Virus record (IMG/VR): IMGVR_UViG_3300025141_007310 | Location: 1-32,775 of that record | Reading direction: 5' to 3' (one strand) | Origin: a virus | Length of the DNA stretch: 32,775 nt | In this document: one piece after another, positions 15,399 to 23,650 of the stretch | Layout of the letters: every line of letters begins with the position of its first letter | How positions within the stretch are numbered: the first letter of the stretch is position 1 | Notes under the pieces: model-generated | Seen by the model: the letters and a program-made list of their open reading frames with translations, nothing else | What the model was told of the DNA's origin: nothing | Database searches by the model: none | Translations under genes and position numbers: made by a program

Positions 15399-15550
15399 TT
15401 AATGAGCCATCGGAATTAAGAGATGCAAAAATGGTTGATGGTCTTGCTCAGCGGTATGGTGTAGTTCCAAGCGCAATTCTTGAGGAAGACGTAAATATGC
15501 TCCGGCTTATAGCGATTATTTCTGCATCGGAGAGTAGCGATGGCAACTGA
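15036..15550 (+). CDS. Tail assembly chaperone, frameshift fusion (gpG-gpT type)
   Basis: Predicted 171-aa product: 98 residues in the zero frame up to the CCT codon at 15327-15329, then 73 residues in the -1 frame from 15329 to 15547, stop TGA at 15548-15550. The -1 frame is open throughout from 15314. Its C-terminal part, LAQRYGVVPSAILEE then LRLIAIISASE, has the 'YG..PS..L' pattern seen in the T part of tail chaperones. It overlaps the tape-measure start at 15540. An independent 39-aa protein from ATG 15431 is possible but less likely, since no binding site precedes it. Confidence 0.82.
15323..15376 (+). promoter_or_regulatory. Programmed -1 ribosomal frameshift signal
   Basis: Slippery heptamer A AAC CCT (15323-15329) in the correct phase, a 6-base spacer, then a perfect 11-bp stem with arms 15336-15346 and 15366-15376 and a 19-base loop. 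Spacing and phase fit the simultaneous-slippage model, and the location in the tail chaperone gene is where such signals are conserved among siphophages. Confidence 0.88.
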
Positions 15551-17675
15551 AGCCAACATTAAAGTAAAGACCGATAGCACCCAAGCTAAAAAAGGTCTTA
15601 CTGGTGTAGTCGATAAACTTAAAGGAATGAACACGGCGGCGCTTGCCGCTGGTGCAGCGTTCGCTGCGGTTTCAACAGTTGCTTTCAAATTTGCGGCAAC
15701 AGTTACGCAGGAGTTTGCCGATGCTGGTGACGCCATTCACAAGATGTCTGGCCGAACCGGTGTTGCGGCGGAAGATTTGCAACGGCTTAATCATGCCTTC
15801 GAATTAAACGGAGCCAAGATTAAACAGGCGGAACTTGGATTCAAGACGCTGAACAAATTGCTGTATGATGCTGCGCTAGGTACGAAAACATCGGTCGAAG
15901 TATTTGACGCACTCGGACTATCGTGGCGTGAAATGGCAGCCGCCAGTCCGATGGAACAGTTCAAAATGCTTTTCAAGGCACTTGATCAAGTAGCGGATCA
16001 CACGACTAAGGCTACACTGGCGCAATTAGCTTTCGGTAAAGCGGGGATAGCGATGCTGCCGGCTTTGGTCGATGGATATGCTGGACTTGAAAAAGCGTTA
16101 ATGCGAGCCGATGAATTATCAATCGTTTTAAGCGAGAGTCAAATTCAGGCTGCGGCAGATCTAACCGACGCAAAATTCGAAATGTCTGAAGTCTGGGCTA
16201 ATTTCCGTGAAGAAATTGGTGCGAGACTTGCACCAGTGTTTCAACGGTCGTTTGAAGGCATGAACGAAAAAATAAGAATGTTCCGTGACTGGACTTTGAA
16301 AGCAATGGATAAAATCCAAGAATTTATGCCAGCTATCAGACTTATTGGATCAATGATAAAAGCCTATTTTGCTCCGCAGCTATGGGCGGCTAAAGAAATA
16401 CTAAAAGCTATTTGGACATTGGTAGAACCGCTTGTTATCGGATTTAATAAGCTCGCTATAGCGTTTGAAAACAATGCTGCAAAAGCGGGTGAAAGTTCTG
16501 TTTGGATTGCTCGGGTTGCAAAGGTTATGACAAGTCTGGGAAAAGTCTTCAATCTAACTTTTTTAGCTGTTGGTTTAGTAGCTAAAGGATTTAATCTGCT
16601 GGTGGAGAATTGGCGAAAAGTTGCTGATGCATTCGAGGGAACGGTCGAGTTCATTATGAATGTGCCTGTCAAGATTGCAAATCTCTATATCGGTATGTGG
16701 CAAAAAATAATCAACGGGTTTGTAAATTTTATAAATACAATTCACGACGCTATGCCAGATTGGATGAAAGACCTAACAGGCACAGAGGAACAGCTTCTCG
16801 ACATTAGAGATTTCCAACTACCAAGAATTAACGAGCTAACGCTCGATTGGGTGGACGGCGTAAAGATGGTTGAAAATCAAGTGCATTCGTTGAATGACGC
16901 TATCGCGGCAGGTAATGGAATGACGTCTGAAAGACAGCAACGGCTAAAAGAAATGGCCGATGTAACAACTGAATTGGGCGAAGCAGAATTAAAGGTAGCC
17001 GCTGAGCGAGCAAATGATTTAATCGCTATCGAAGGTTATGAAAAAGCTGTCGCAGGTTCAGCTACAGCTACTAACAAATTAGTCGAACAAATCCACGAGC
17101 AAATGGCCGCAAAGATTAAAGCCTCTGAAATAGCAAAAATTGCAGCGGATAATGATCTAGCCATGATTGAAGGGTATGAGCAAGCTACAAAACATGCGGG
17201 TTTCTATTCTAACTATCTACGGGACGCAATCTATAGAGAGACTGATGCGAAGGTAAGAGCCGCAGAAATAGCGATAGCGGCAGCGGAGGCCGCAGAAGAA
17301 GCAGAGAAAAAGTTAGCCGAAGAACGATTTTCTCAAGCGATGAGAAATGCAGACGATACGCAGAAGCTCGCATTGGCGATAACGAGATCTATTGAGTTAG
17401 CCAGAAAAGAAGGCACTTACGACCCGACAGCCCAACAGCAAATGTATCGGTATGCAGGAGAACGCGGACAGATTCAACAATGGTATCGGGGCGCAGAAGG
17501 GCAACAGGGTATGTGGGGCGCGATGGGCGGGGGAGTTACCGATCCGCCCATTGTAATTAATGTGAATGGCACTGTTGTAGATCCATTAGAAACGGGCAAG
17601 AAAATAGCCGAAGCAATAAATACAGCTTCAAAAGCTAACGGGCCAATTCTTGAGGCGGGATCAACCCAAACATGA
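15540..17675 (+). CDS. Tail tape measure protein
   Basis: 711 aa. A hydrophobic segment near the start (about 33-55, LAAGAAFAAVSTVAFKFAATV), tape-measure-type sequence DAIHKMSGRTGVAAEDLQRL and ALGLSWREMAAASPMEQF split by turns, two or three central hydrophobic stretches, and long Ala/Glu-rich helices (about 440-600). A disordered Gly-rich end closes it. It sets tail length and helps DNA enter the cell. By the rule of about 1.5 Angstrom per residue, the tail should be near 105-110 nm. It starts inside the chaperone fusion and ends with ATGA overlap into the next gene. Confidence 0.93.
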   Translation: MATEANIKVKTDSTQAKKGLTGVVDKLKGMNTAALAAGAAFAAVSTVAFKFAATVTQEFADAGDAIHKMSGRTGVAAEDLQRLNHAFELNGAKIKQAELGFKTLNKLLYDAALGTKTSVEVFDALGLSWREMAAASPMEQFKMLFKALDQVADHTTKATLAQLAFGKAGIAMLPALVDGYAGLEKALMRADELSIVLSESQIQAAADLTDAKFEMSEVWANFREEIGARLAPVFQRSFEGMNEKIRMFRDWTLKAMDKIQEFMPAIRLIGSMIKAYFAPQLWAAKEILKAIWTLVEPLVIGFNKLAIAFENNAAKAGESSVWIARVAKVMTSLGKVFNLTFLAVGLVAKGFNLLVENWRKVADAFEGTVEFIMNVPVKIANLYIGMWQKIINGFVNFINTIHDAMPDWMKDLTGTEEQLLDIRDFQLPRINELTLDWVDGVKMVENQVHSLNDAIAAGNGMTSERQQRLKEMADVTTELGEAELKVAAERANDLIAIEGYEKAVAGSATATNKLVEQIHEQMAAKIKASEIAKIAADNDLAMIEGYEQATKHAGFYSNYLRDAIYRETDAKVRAAEIAIAAAEAAEEAEKKLAEERFSQAMRNADDTQKLALAITRSIELARKEGTYDPTAQQQMYRYAGERGQIQQWYRGAEGQQGMWGAMGGGVTDPPIVINVNGTVVDPLETGKKIAEAINTASKANGPILEAGSTQT

Positions 17676-18892
17676 GCGTAGCGATGCCAACATTCACCAC
17701 CGAGATTCGGTTTGCGGCAGGAGCCAGTTCCACAGGCTTTTCATTAGGCGACGCGATTCTTGGTTATTCCACATTAGGGGAAGCAGCTCCATGGGTTGAC
17801 GTATCTTCATCGGTTCGTAACTTATCGATAAACAGAGGGAAGCAACGAGAGCTTGATGAATATTCTTCGGGGAGTTCTAGTGTCACGTTAGATAATACAG
17901 CCCGACTATTCGATCCGAATAATTCAGGTGGTGCATATTACGGACAGATAAAAGTTGGTCGATGGATGAGGATTACAGCCACCTACGATTCAACAGACTA
18001 CCAACTCTATCAAGGGGTGATTCGAGATTGGGCATTTAATTACAATTTCCCGAATGAGTCTACAGCAATTCCGAGAGCAAACGATTTTATCTACGATCTC
18101 AATAACGTAAATATCACGGCATCAACATCAGCAGCCCTCAGCGGAACTGTCATAGCTGAGATATTAAACGAAGCCAATATCATTCCGCGAGATTTAGACG
18201 CAGGACAGGAGACGTTCCAATCGGTATCGTTGTCGAACGCCAACGCGCTCGGAGCCATCCAAATAGCGGACAAGTCTGAGGGTGGTGGATTAAGCGCGGT
18301 GTACGCAAATACCAGTAATCAAATAGTGTTTGAAGATCGTCAATCGTTAACCTCCAACACCCGAAGCAATACATCACAAGCCACATTCGGCGGGTCTGCC
18401 TTACCGGTTGCAGATATACAATTGGAATACTCTGGGGATCTAATTAAGAATGATGTAACGCTCACCCGTATCGGAGGGTCTGCTCAAAATAAAACGGACG
18501 CAGATTCTCAGAGCGATTATGGTATTCGGAGTTTTAATTTAACTGGTCTGTTCAACAATTCCGATCCGAACGTAGCTAACATCGCACAAAGTTATATCGA
18601 TTCATTCAAGGAGCCGGAGCTACGGGTTCGTAGAATCGTGCTGCATCCACGTCAAAACGATGCGGTTATGGTTCAGGCGTTGAGTCGGCAAATTCGGGAT
18701 CGAATTACTGTGACCTATGATCCGCCACCAAGCGGAACAGTCACCGAAGAATATTTCATTTCAGGTATTCAACACCAAGCAAGCGCACAAGATTTTCAGA
18801 CGATATTCACATTGGAAAGTACGACGGGCCGAAGTCCATATTGGTCGCTCGGCACGTCAGAACTCGGCACAACGACTACACTAGGATTCTAA
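17672..18892 (+). CDS. Distal/minor tail protein (baseplate component)
   Basis: 406 aa, beta-rich, directly after the tape measure where the distal tail or hub protein is coded. The N-terminal part (VDVSSSVRNLSINRGKQRE, SSVTLDNTARLFDPNN, GRWMRITATYDSTDYQLYQGVI) is characteristic of minor tail proteins of actinophage-like and other siphophages; the C-terminal part ends with RIVLHPRQNDAV and a beta strand region. It probably forms the ring that ends the tube and carries the fibres. ATGA overlap with the tape-measure gene. Confidence 0.8.
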   Translation: MSVAMPTFTTEIRFAAGASSTGFSLGDAILGYSTLGEAAPWVDVSSSVRNLSINRGKQRELDEYSSGSSSVTLDNTARLFDPNNSGGAYYGQIKVGRWMRITATYDSTDYQLYQGVIRDWAFNYNFPNESTAIPRANDFIYDLNNVNITASTSAALSGTVIAEILNEANIIPRDLDAGQETFQSVSLSNANALGAIQIADKSEGGGLSAVYANTSNQIVFEDRQSLTSNTRSNTSQATFGGSALPVADIQLEYSGDLIKNDVTLTRIGGSAQNKTDADSQSDYGIRSFNLTGLFNNSDPNVANIAQSYIDSFKEPELRVRRIVLHPRQNDAVMVQALSRQIRDRITVTYDPPPSGTVTEEYFISGIQHQASAQDFQTIFTLESTTGRSPYWSLGTSELGTTTTLGF

Positions 18893-18902
18893 GGAGAGAA
18901 AA

Positions 18903-19775
18903 ATGGCATGGACTGATGGAGCGGATCAAACAACTGGAACGGTGATAACCGCCACGATATGGAACAACTATCTGGGCACGGCTGGCAGCATTCAGAAAAC
19001 AGCCCCCGCAGTTGTGACGACCGCAGGGGACATCGTATATGCGACAGCAGATAATGCCATCGCAAGACTTGGTATCGGTTCGGCGCGGCAAACGTTACAA
19101 ACCAACGCGGCAGCGAATGCGCCCGAGTGGGTAGCCAGTCCGCAATCATTACTCGACGCGAAGGGGGAGATACTCGGAGCAAGTGCAGCGAACACGTTGG
19201 GCGCACTGGCAGCGGGGACGAATGATTATGTGCTTACAGCTGATTCATCTGAAACACTAGGTGTCAAATGGGCTGCGGCTGGCGGCGGCGCTTGGACATT
19301 AGAAGGCTCTATCACAAGTGAGCAAACCACCACTAGCACAAGCGACACGGTGATCGCTACTATTAGCAGTCTGAATATTCCTGCGGGTAAGCCAATAATG
19401 ATTATCGGCCAAACGAGAAACAGTGGTGGTACGGCCACGGGCACGTTTTTTCTTGGAATGAATGGGTCGGCCATTGGTAACTCGTCAAACACTAACACGA
19501 GTTATGCAAGCACATTATTTTCGTCGGGGAATAACGGTGTAAGTTTATCGGTGGTGTATCTCGGGATGAGGGGCTCTGATTACGTAGGTACAGGTATCAA
19601 CGCTATGGGCTGGACCATGCGTGACGGCACAGTAGTTAATTTAACCAATATTACTAACGGGGCGGCGCTTCCGACTGCGGCCATAACGAGCATAGACGTT
19701 CGGGGTAATACATCCAACGCGGCAGTAACAGCAATCGTGGGGCCAACCTATGTATATTCAATGGCGATTTCGTAA
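18903..19775 (+). CDS. Tail fibre / receptor-binding protein
   Basis: 290 aa. Repeated fibre-like units are visible: GDIVYATADNAIARLGIGSARQ, then LQTNAAANAPEWVAS, then LGASAANTLGALAAGTND and VLTADSSETLGVKWAA. The C-terminal half (about 140-290) is a beta-rich Thr/Asn/Gly head that should contact the host surface. Low-complexity composition and its place after the baseplate gene support the call. It is followed by a fibre-associated gene. Confidence 0.78.
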   Translation: MAWTDGADQTTGTVITATIWNNYLGTAGSIQKTAPAVVTTAGDIVYATADNAIARLGIGSARQTLQTNAAANAPEWVASPQSLLDAKGEILGASAANTLGALAAGTNDYVLTADSSETLGVKWAAAGGGAWTLEGSITSEQTTTSTSDTVIATISSLNIPAGKPIMIIGQTRNSGGTATGTFFLGMNGSAIGNSSNTNTSYASTLFSSGNNGVSLSVVYLGMRGSDYVGTGINAMGWTMRDGTVVNLTNITNGAALPTAAITSIDVRGNTSNAAVTAIVGPTYVYSMAIS

Positions 19776-19786
19776 GGAGCTAACCG

Positions 19787-20185
19787 ATGAGATATTTTAG
19801 ACAAAAGACAGACGAAAAATACGTGACGGACCATAACGGAACGCTCGTAGCGAATGACACACCAAGCACGCCAGCAGCGGTTCAAGTTGCCGATATGGAA
19901 GCGGCTCTGAGCCTGTCAGCAGGAACACTCGAAGCGGTGGACCATGATTCAGCGCCGAGTCCATCGGGTACGGTAGCAATTCCGCAGCCGACTCGGGCGT
20001 GGAACGATAACGACCGAAACGAACGAAATAAAAAGCTTGTTGATTCAGACTGGACACAGGCAACAGATTCGCCTTTAGCGTCTGACAAAAAAACTGAGTG
20101 GGCGACCTATCGGCAATCATTACGGGACTTACCCGCGAACGAAACGAATGCCGAATACATCACATGGCCGACGGAGCCGAGTTAA
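19787..20185 (+). CDS. Tail fibre-associated (assembly) protein
   Basis: 132 aa. The C-terminal 60 residues show the pattern of phage tail-assembly or fibre-associated proteins: RNKKLVDSDWTQATDSPL, WATYRQSLRDLPAN, EYITWPTEP. The N-terminus (MRYFRQKTDEKYVT) is a short attachment-like strand region. Such genes follow fibre genes and aid fibre folding or attachment. GGAGCTAACCG precedes the start. Confidence 0.75.
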   Translation: MRYFRQKTDEKYVTDHNGTLVANDTPSTPAAVQVADMEAALSLSAGTLEAVDHDSAPSPSGTVAIPQPTRAWNDNDRNERNKKLVDSDWTQATDSPLASDKKTEWATYRQSLRDLPANETNAEYITWPTEPS

Positions 20186-20187
20186 TC

Positions 20188-20331
20188 ATGAGCGAAGAAA
20201 TCCAAGACCAAATCGACGAAATAAATCAAAAGCTCGACCGAGTGGCCGAGATACTTCTGGGCTTGCGCGTGGCGTTCGGAGATATGCCAATGCCTGAAGT
20301 TGAAAAGGAAACCGAAGGTGGACCTGACTAA
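20188..20331 (+). CDS. Small helical protein, 47 aa
   Basis: 47 aa starting two bases after the previous stop. One amphipathic helix (DQIDEINQKLDRVAEILLGLRVAF) and an acidic tail. A longer reading from 20098 would lie inside the fibre-associated gene and is rejected. It overlaps the next membrane-protein gene; it may be a coiled-coil partner for it. No family recognised. Confidence 0.6.
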   Translation: MSEEIQDQIDEINQKLDRVAEILLGLRVAFGDMPMPEVEKETEGGPD

Positions 20332-20647
20332 TATCAAACTATCTATCGGAATTGTGATCGCGATAATAGCCCAAGCATTCGGGATCATCTGGTATGTCGC
20401 AACTCTGGATTCAACGGTTGGAAATCTTTCGTCTACCGTTGGAGTTATTCAGGAAGAACAAACCACCGTTGATATCGCAGTGTTGCAAAACGACATTGAA
20501 GCACTCAAGGACAAAATCGCCATGACTCAGGAAATGGCTAGAATGTACACTGTCGGGAAAGCGTTCGACTCGTCAGACTTAGAGGAGGCGATTGACGAGC
20601 TTGAAGAGCGGATCGAAGAATTAGAAGACGAGTTGGGAGATGACTGA
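20318..20647 (+). CDS. Membrane-anchored coiled-coil protein
   Basis: 109 aa from GTG 20318, which has AAGGAA about eight bases upstream; a TTG at 20300 would add six residues. One N-terminal transmembrane helix (IKLSIGIVIAIIAQAFGIIWYVATL) is followed by a long acidic coiled coil (DLEEAIDELEERIEELEDELGDD). The shape recalls XhlA-type lysis accessory proteins or a membrane anchor. Position before the endolysin suggests a role in lysis. A spanin-like role is possible but no lipobox or partner is seen. Confidence 0.66.
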   Translation: MDLTNIKLSIGIVIAIIAQAFGIIWYVATLDSTVGNLSSTVGVIQEEQTTVDIAVLQNDIEALKDKIAMTQEMARMYTVGKAFDSSDLEEAIDELEERIEELEDELGDD

Positions 20648-20704
20648 TAGAAATTCTATTGGTCATTCTTCTGTGTTTGATAGTATGGGATTGGATGGTT
20701 GAGC

Positions 20705-21343
20705 ATGGCACGATTGCAATTTTCTGGAAAACTGGACGGAAGCAATTACGACGGGATGCCCGTCAGTGGGCGCGTCACTTCATTTTACGGGGTTGTTCGA
20801 CCCGAGCTAAGTCAAGGCAAGGGTCACAGCGGTGTAGATATTGCAGCCGTTGAAGGTACACCGGTTTTAGCACCAATGGATGGAGTGGTTAATGACAAAT
20901 TCACAACAGAAGAAACGGTCGCGTGGCGTCAAAACGTGGCTAGGATTTTCGGTAATTGCGTCATGCTCCGCCATGTTGATTCTGATGGCAGTCTCTTGGG
21001 CTTTACACTATATGCTCATTTCAGTGGTCACCCGCAAGTTAAACGCGGGGATCGAGTCAAGCGAGGCGACCTCTTAGGCGTCATTGGTAGCACAGGCCAA
21101 AGCACTGGGCCGCATCTTCATTGGGGTTGTACGGTTGCAGACAATCCATACTTCAGTCGAAGCAAAGGGTTGAACGATGCCTTTAACTTTTTAGAAACCG
21201 ATACCGAAGCCGTCTCAATTAAGCAAGCAAATTATGACGAGCAACAAGCCAACGCAAATGACCTGATTGATTCAGGGCAAAGTATAATGAATGATCTAAT
21301 CGACACGCTACAAGGCAAGGTCGAAGATATGGGAGGTAACTGA
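20705..21343 (+). CDS. M23-family metallopeptidase endolysin
   Basis: 212 aa from ATG 20705 (TTG 20699 is an alternative). Zinc ligands of the M23/LytM family are visible: His41 and Asp45 in GHSGVDIAA, and His137-x-His139 in GPHLHWG, with a further His105 in YAHFSG. The substrate is the peptide cross-bridge of peptidoglycan. The C-terminal ~50 residues are helical and may hold it to the wall or to a partner. No signal peptide, so release needs the holin that follows with a TGATG overlap. Confidence 0.92.
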   Translation: MARLQFSGKLDGSNYDGMPVSGRVTSFYGVVRPELSQGKGHSGVDIAAVEGTPVLAPMDGVVNDKFTTEETVAWRQNVARIFGNCVMLRHVDSDGSLLGFTLYAHFSGHPQVKRGDRVKRGDLLGVIGSTGQSTGPHLHWGCTVADNPYFSRSKGLNDAFNFLETDTEAVSIKQANYDEQQANANDLIDSGQSIMNDLIDTLQGKVEDMGGN

Positions 21344-21561
21344 TGTTACAAGATAAAAAAGCATTAACCGATTTAGGTGAACGCTGTGTGATGACATTTG
21401 CACAAAGTTTTCTAGCTATCGTTACAGCGGGTCCGATGGTTGGAATGGACGCTGATATATTCAAAGCGGGGGCTGCGGCGGGCGTCGCTGCCGTGTTATC
21501 AGTGCTCAAGTCTTTTGTTGCGTCTAAAAAAGGCGATGGAAGTGGTAATATTCTTACATGA
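21343..21561 (+). CDS. Holin, r1t-like
   Basis: 72 aa. A charged start (MLQDKKALTDLGERCVMTFAQSF) leads into two hydrophobic segments (about 19-34 and 40-58, the second AAAGVAAVLSVLKSF), then a short basic tail. Length, the 'GER...TFAQ' start and position just after the endolysin fit the r1t-type holins that open the membrane at lysis time. Overlaps both neighbours. Confidence 0.82.
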   Translation: MLQDKKALTDLGERCVMTFAQSFLAIVTAGPMVGMDADIFKAGAAAGVAAVLSVLKSFVASKKGDGSGNILT

Positions 21562-22544
21562 AGAAGCTGCTTTCCTTTTTAGCGAAAACCTTTTTCATAC
21601 CGCATGTACGTCTGGGGAATTTGCGATTCCCTACGTTCAAAACCCCCGAAGGCAGGTTACGATTCCCTCGAATCGGTGGCTACTCCCCAGACGTACACAT
21701 CCCATCAATGTCAATTCGCATGAGCGGATTGAAATTACACGGCGGGATTCTTCGAGTAGGTTTAACCGGAATGATTTTTGGCGCTGGAATAATCGCGTTA
21801 GCAATTTTTTTTTCTATTAAAGGTTTGAATGCTGCACCAATTTGGCCTGAACCGGCTTTGTACAATGCGTCTCTAGTTCAACCGGATCGTGCAGTTCAAG
21901 TGGGTAAAGATTGGGAACAATTTTTAGATGATCAAACTCCTGCCGAAGTTCGTGCGCTGCAAACAATGACGCTTCAACTAAATTTATCGTCGGCTCGGGC
22001 GGGCGATATTACGTTGACGGGTCTGGATATTGGTAAAGCGTCGGGCTTGACCGATGCGATTCAAATAGTCGGTTCAACAGGCGGCGGACATAACCTAGTC
22101 TGTGATGAGATTATTTTGGATGGCCTTGAGGCGACAATACTTCATTTAGGGAACTCAGAAATTTATGTGCTGAATGTTACAAATGTGATAGCTGACGGAT
22201 TATCTATTAGTCCGACATTATCGAGTACACCTAAAGATATAGTCGTGCAGTCTACCAGAGGAACCGTATCGGTCCCCGCTGTTACTAACTCAACTTATGA
22301 CCGAATAATCATTGACGTACAAACGGCTGATGGGTTTTGCCGGAAATTAACGCTCAGTAATATATCGGCATACGGAGCAGGAATAAATCTTGACGACATT
22401 CACGCGGGTACGCTGACCATTCAAAATTCGATTATTGGAAACGGAACAGGGATCGACACAGCTAGTTTCACAATCGCCAATACGACAAAAATCAATACTC
22501 TGAATGCTACGAATAACGTCGAACGACCCGTCTCGGTCCAATGA
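21558..22544 (+). CDS. Membrane-anchored beta-solenoid protein of unknown function
   Basis: 328 aa. Residues 1-65 are basic and rich in Arg, Pro and Phe; a transmembrane helix follows (about 67-90, MIFGAGIIALAIFFSIKG). The remaining 240 residues have the regular short-strand, Asn/Gly/Thr-rich pattern of a beta-helix (IVGSTGGGHNLVCDEIILDGLEATIL split by turns, later LTIQNSIIGNGTGID). The orientation is likely cytoplasmic-in with the solenoid outside. It is coded inside the lysis cassette with ATGA overlaps on both sides. Candidates are a superinfection-exclusion factor, a surface display protein or a virion protein; none can be picked. Confidence 0.65.
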   Translation: MKKLLSFLAKTFFIPHVRLGNLRFPTFKTPEGRLRFPRIGGYSPDVHIPSMSIRMSGLKLHGGILRVGLTGMIFGAGIIALAIFFSIKGLNAAPIWPEPALYNASLVQPDRAVQVGKDWEQFLDDQTPAEVRALQTMTLQLNLSSARAGDITLTGLDIGKASGLTDAIQIVGSTGGGHNLVCDEIILDGLEATILHLGNSEIYVLNVTNVIADGLSISPTLSSTPKDIVVQSTRGTVSVPAVTNSTYDRIIIDVQTADGFCRKLTLSNISAYGAGINLDDIHAGTLTIQNSIIGNGTGIDTASFTIANTTKINTLNATNNVERPVSVQ

Positions 22545-22846
22545 CCTCTGAGGAACCGAAAGAGCCAATCACGGAGAAATCTGGTGATGTGAAGAAGCCG
22601 TCGAACGGCACTACGATAACCGGCTCGCAATTATTGATCGCAATTCTATTCACGCCCTGCGTAATAACTTGGCTCGTATTGGCTGCGCGGATTATCTGGT
22701 CTGCAAGTTCAAATCCTGAGACGCTCGATAATATCGAAGGATTATTAACGGCGCTCGCGGTTTTGACAATCCCGATCAGTCAAGGATTATCAAAATTGTG
22801 GGAAGCGTACGGAAATGAGACTCACCCGACAAATAAAGACGAATAG
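22541..22846 (+). CDS. Two-segment membrane protein, second holin candidate
   Basis: 101 aa: a polar N-terminus (about 1-28), one clear transmembrane segment (LLIAILFTPCVITWLVLAARIIW), and a second weaker one (about 68-84, LLTALAVLTIPISQ), then a polar tail. The layout fits a class II holin or antiholin working with the r1t-like holin. ATGA overlap with the previous gene shows it is the last gene of the lysis cassette. Confidence 0.65.
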   Translation: MTSEEPKEPITEKSGDVKKPSNGTTITGSQLLIAILFTPCVITWLVLAARIIWSASSNPETLDNIEGLLTALAVLTIPISQGLSKLWEAYGNETHPTNKDE

Positions 22847-22871
22847 CCCCATTTTTCTCTGAAATAACCGC

Positions 22872-22927
22872 TCTGTATGGCCACTCACGGCGTTTTAACG
22901 ATAGGGGTAAGGTGTTTGTACCTGTAA
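22872..22927 (+). repeat. Duplicated leader element, copy 1, with 16-codon ORF
   Basis: This 56-nt element recurs at 28755-28810. The first 20 bases differ at one position, a middle 15 bases are free to vary but keep their length, and the last 21 differ at three. Both copies can be read as a 16-codon ORF (22877-22927 here, MATHGVLTIGVRCLYL) whose conserved-part differences are one Ala/Thr change plus Leu, Leu and stop-codon changes that are silent. No clear ribosome binding site precedes it. A structured RNA is the alternative reading. Confidence 0.65.
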
Positions 22928-22933
22928 GAAAAA

Positions 22934-22999
22934 ACGGGAGCCGCAGAATCTACATAGAACAAAGGTAATAGTTTTTTGTAAAAGGAGCGCGGCCCCCGT
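22934..22999 (+). ncRNA. Long stem-loop between leader element and ParB-like gene
   Basis: Arms 22934-22944 and 22989-22999 pair over 11 positions with one A.C mismatch in plus-strand RNA, and fully (one G.U) in minus-strand RNA. The 44-base loop is AT-rich with a T6 run. It starts 6 bases after the stop of the 16-codon ORF and ends about 47 bases before the TTG start at 23047. The order leader ORF, hairpin, gene resembles an attenuator. The rest of the 200-base gap (22847-23046) holds a TATACT-like stretch at about 23012-23022 and the GGGAGG binding site. Confidence 0.5.
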
Positions 23000-23046
23000 C
23001 ATACATTCATTATACTATACTATTTCTAGGACAAAGGGAGGTTACA

Positions 23047-23649
23047 TTGTCATCATGGGACAGCCGCATTGTGCGAAGCGGCACAGAAGCACCAGAGCAG
23101 TTATTAGCAAATCCAGATAATTGGCGGATTCATCCGAAATATCAGCAAGAAATTATGACTGATATTTTAGATCAGGTCGGATGGGTTCAAAACGTAATCG
23201 TCAACGAACAGACGGGGCATGTAGTTGACGGCCATCTTCGTGTCTCAGTTGCTATTTCAAAAGGCGAGACAGAAGTCCCTGTCGTGTATGTAGATTTAAC
23301 GCCAGAGGAAGAAAAATTAATTCTATCTTCACTTGACCCGATAGCGAGTCTAGCGGTCACGGATGATGGAATGTTGTCGAGTTTGCTGGACAGGGTCGAT
23401 GCTACTGGAGCATTATCTGACATGCTCAGTGAATTAGCTACAGAAAACGCTGATAACCGGTTAGAGTTTTCAACTCAAACTCCACTAACGCAGCAACAAA
23501 TCGACGACAGAAATGCGAAACTACTCGGTCAGTTCGACGAACCAGACAAAACTAGAAAAGTGAAATTAGTTTGTCCTGAGTGCGGATCAGATTACGAGAT
23601 GCTACTTCATGAGTTGCTGCGAGCAGATACGGATTGGGACGTTGACTGA
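23047..23649 (+). CDS. ParB/Srx-like nuclease-fold protein, first of accessory cassette
   Basis: 200 aa from TTG, which has GGGAGG about five bases upstream. The N-terminal ~110 residues show the ParB-like layout EQLLANPDNWRIHP, then VVDGHLRVSVAISKG (DGHLR at 61-65), then EVPVVYVDLTPEEEKL. This version often forms the N-terminus of phage DNA methylases; here no methylase follows. A CPECG near residue 180 suggests a small zinc site. ParB-like domains bind or hydrolyse nucleotides and can cut or guide action on DNA. It opens a run of six overlapping or adjoining genes ending at terminase. Confidence 0.85.
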   Translation: MSSWDSRIVRSGTEAPEQLLANPDNWRIHPKYQQEIMTDILDQVGWVQNVIVNEQTGHVVDGHLRVSVAISKGETEVPVVYVDLTPEEEKLILSSLDPIASLAVTDDGMLSSLLDRVDATGALSDMLSELATENADNRLEFSTQTPLTQQQIDDRNAKLLGQFDEPDKTRKVKLVCPECGSDYEMLLHELLRADTDWDVD

Positions 23650-23650
23650 A

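Noticed and set aside
15431-15550. Separate 39-aa gene after the tail chaperone
   Set aside because: No ribosome binding site and an ideal -1 frameshift signal joins it to the upstream ORF.
20659-20853. 64-codon frame with a hydrophobic start (VILLCLIVWDW) as an extra holin gene
   Set aside because: Only the first ~17 codons fall in the gap; the rest overlaps the M23 peptidase gene out of frame and reads like shadow sequence. No binding site or good start codon.
22837-22968. Open frame across the first leader element reading ...LYGHSRRFNDRGKVFVPV... which looks protein-like
   Set aside because: No ATG, GTG or TTG upstream in frame, and the differences between the two element copies are non-silent in this frame, whereas they are mostly silent in the MA.HG frame. 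Worth remembering if relatives show a longer gene.
22934-22999. Intrinsic terminator for the lysis cassette
   Set aside because: No U-tract follows the second arm, the loop is 44 bases, and the structure stands before a gene in the same direction.
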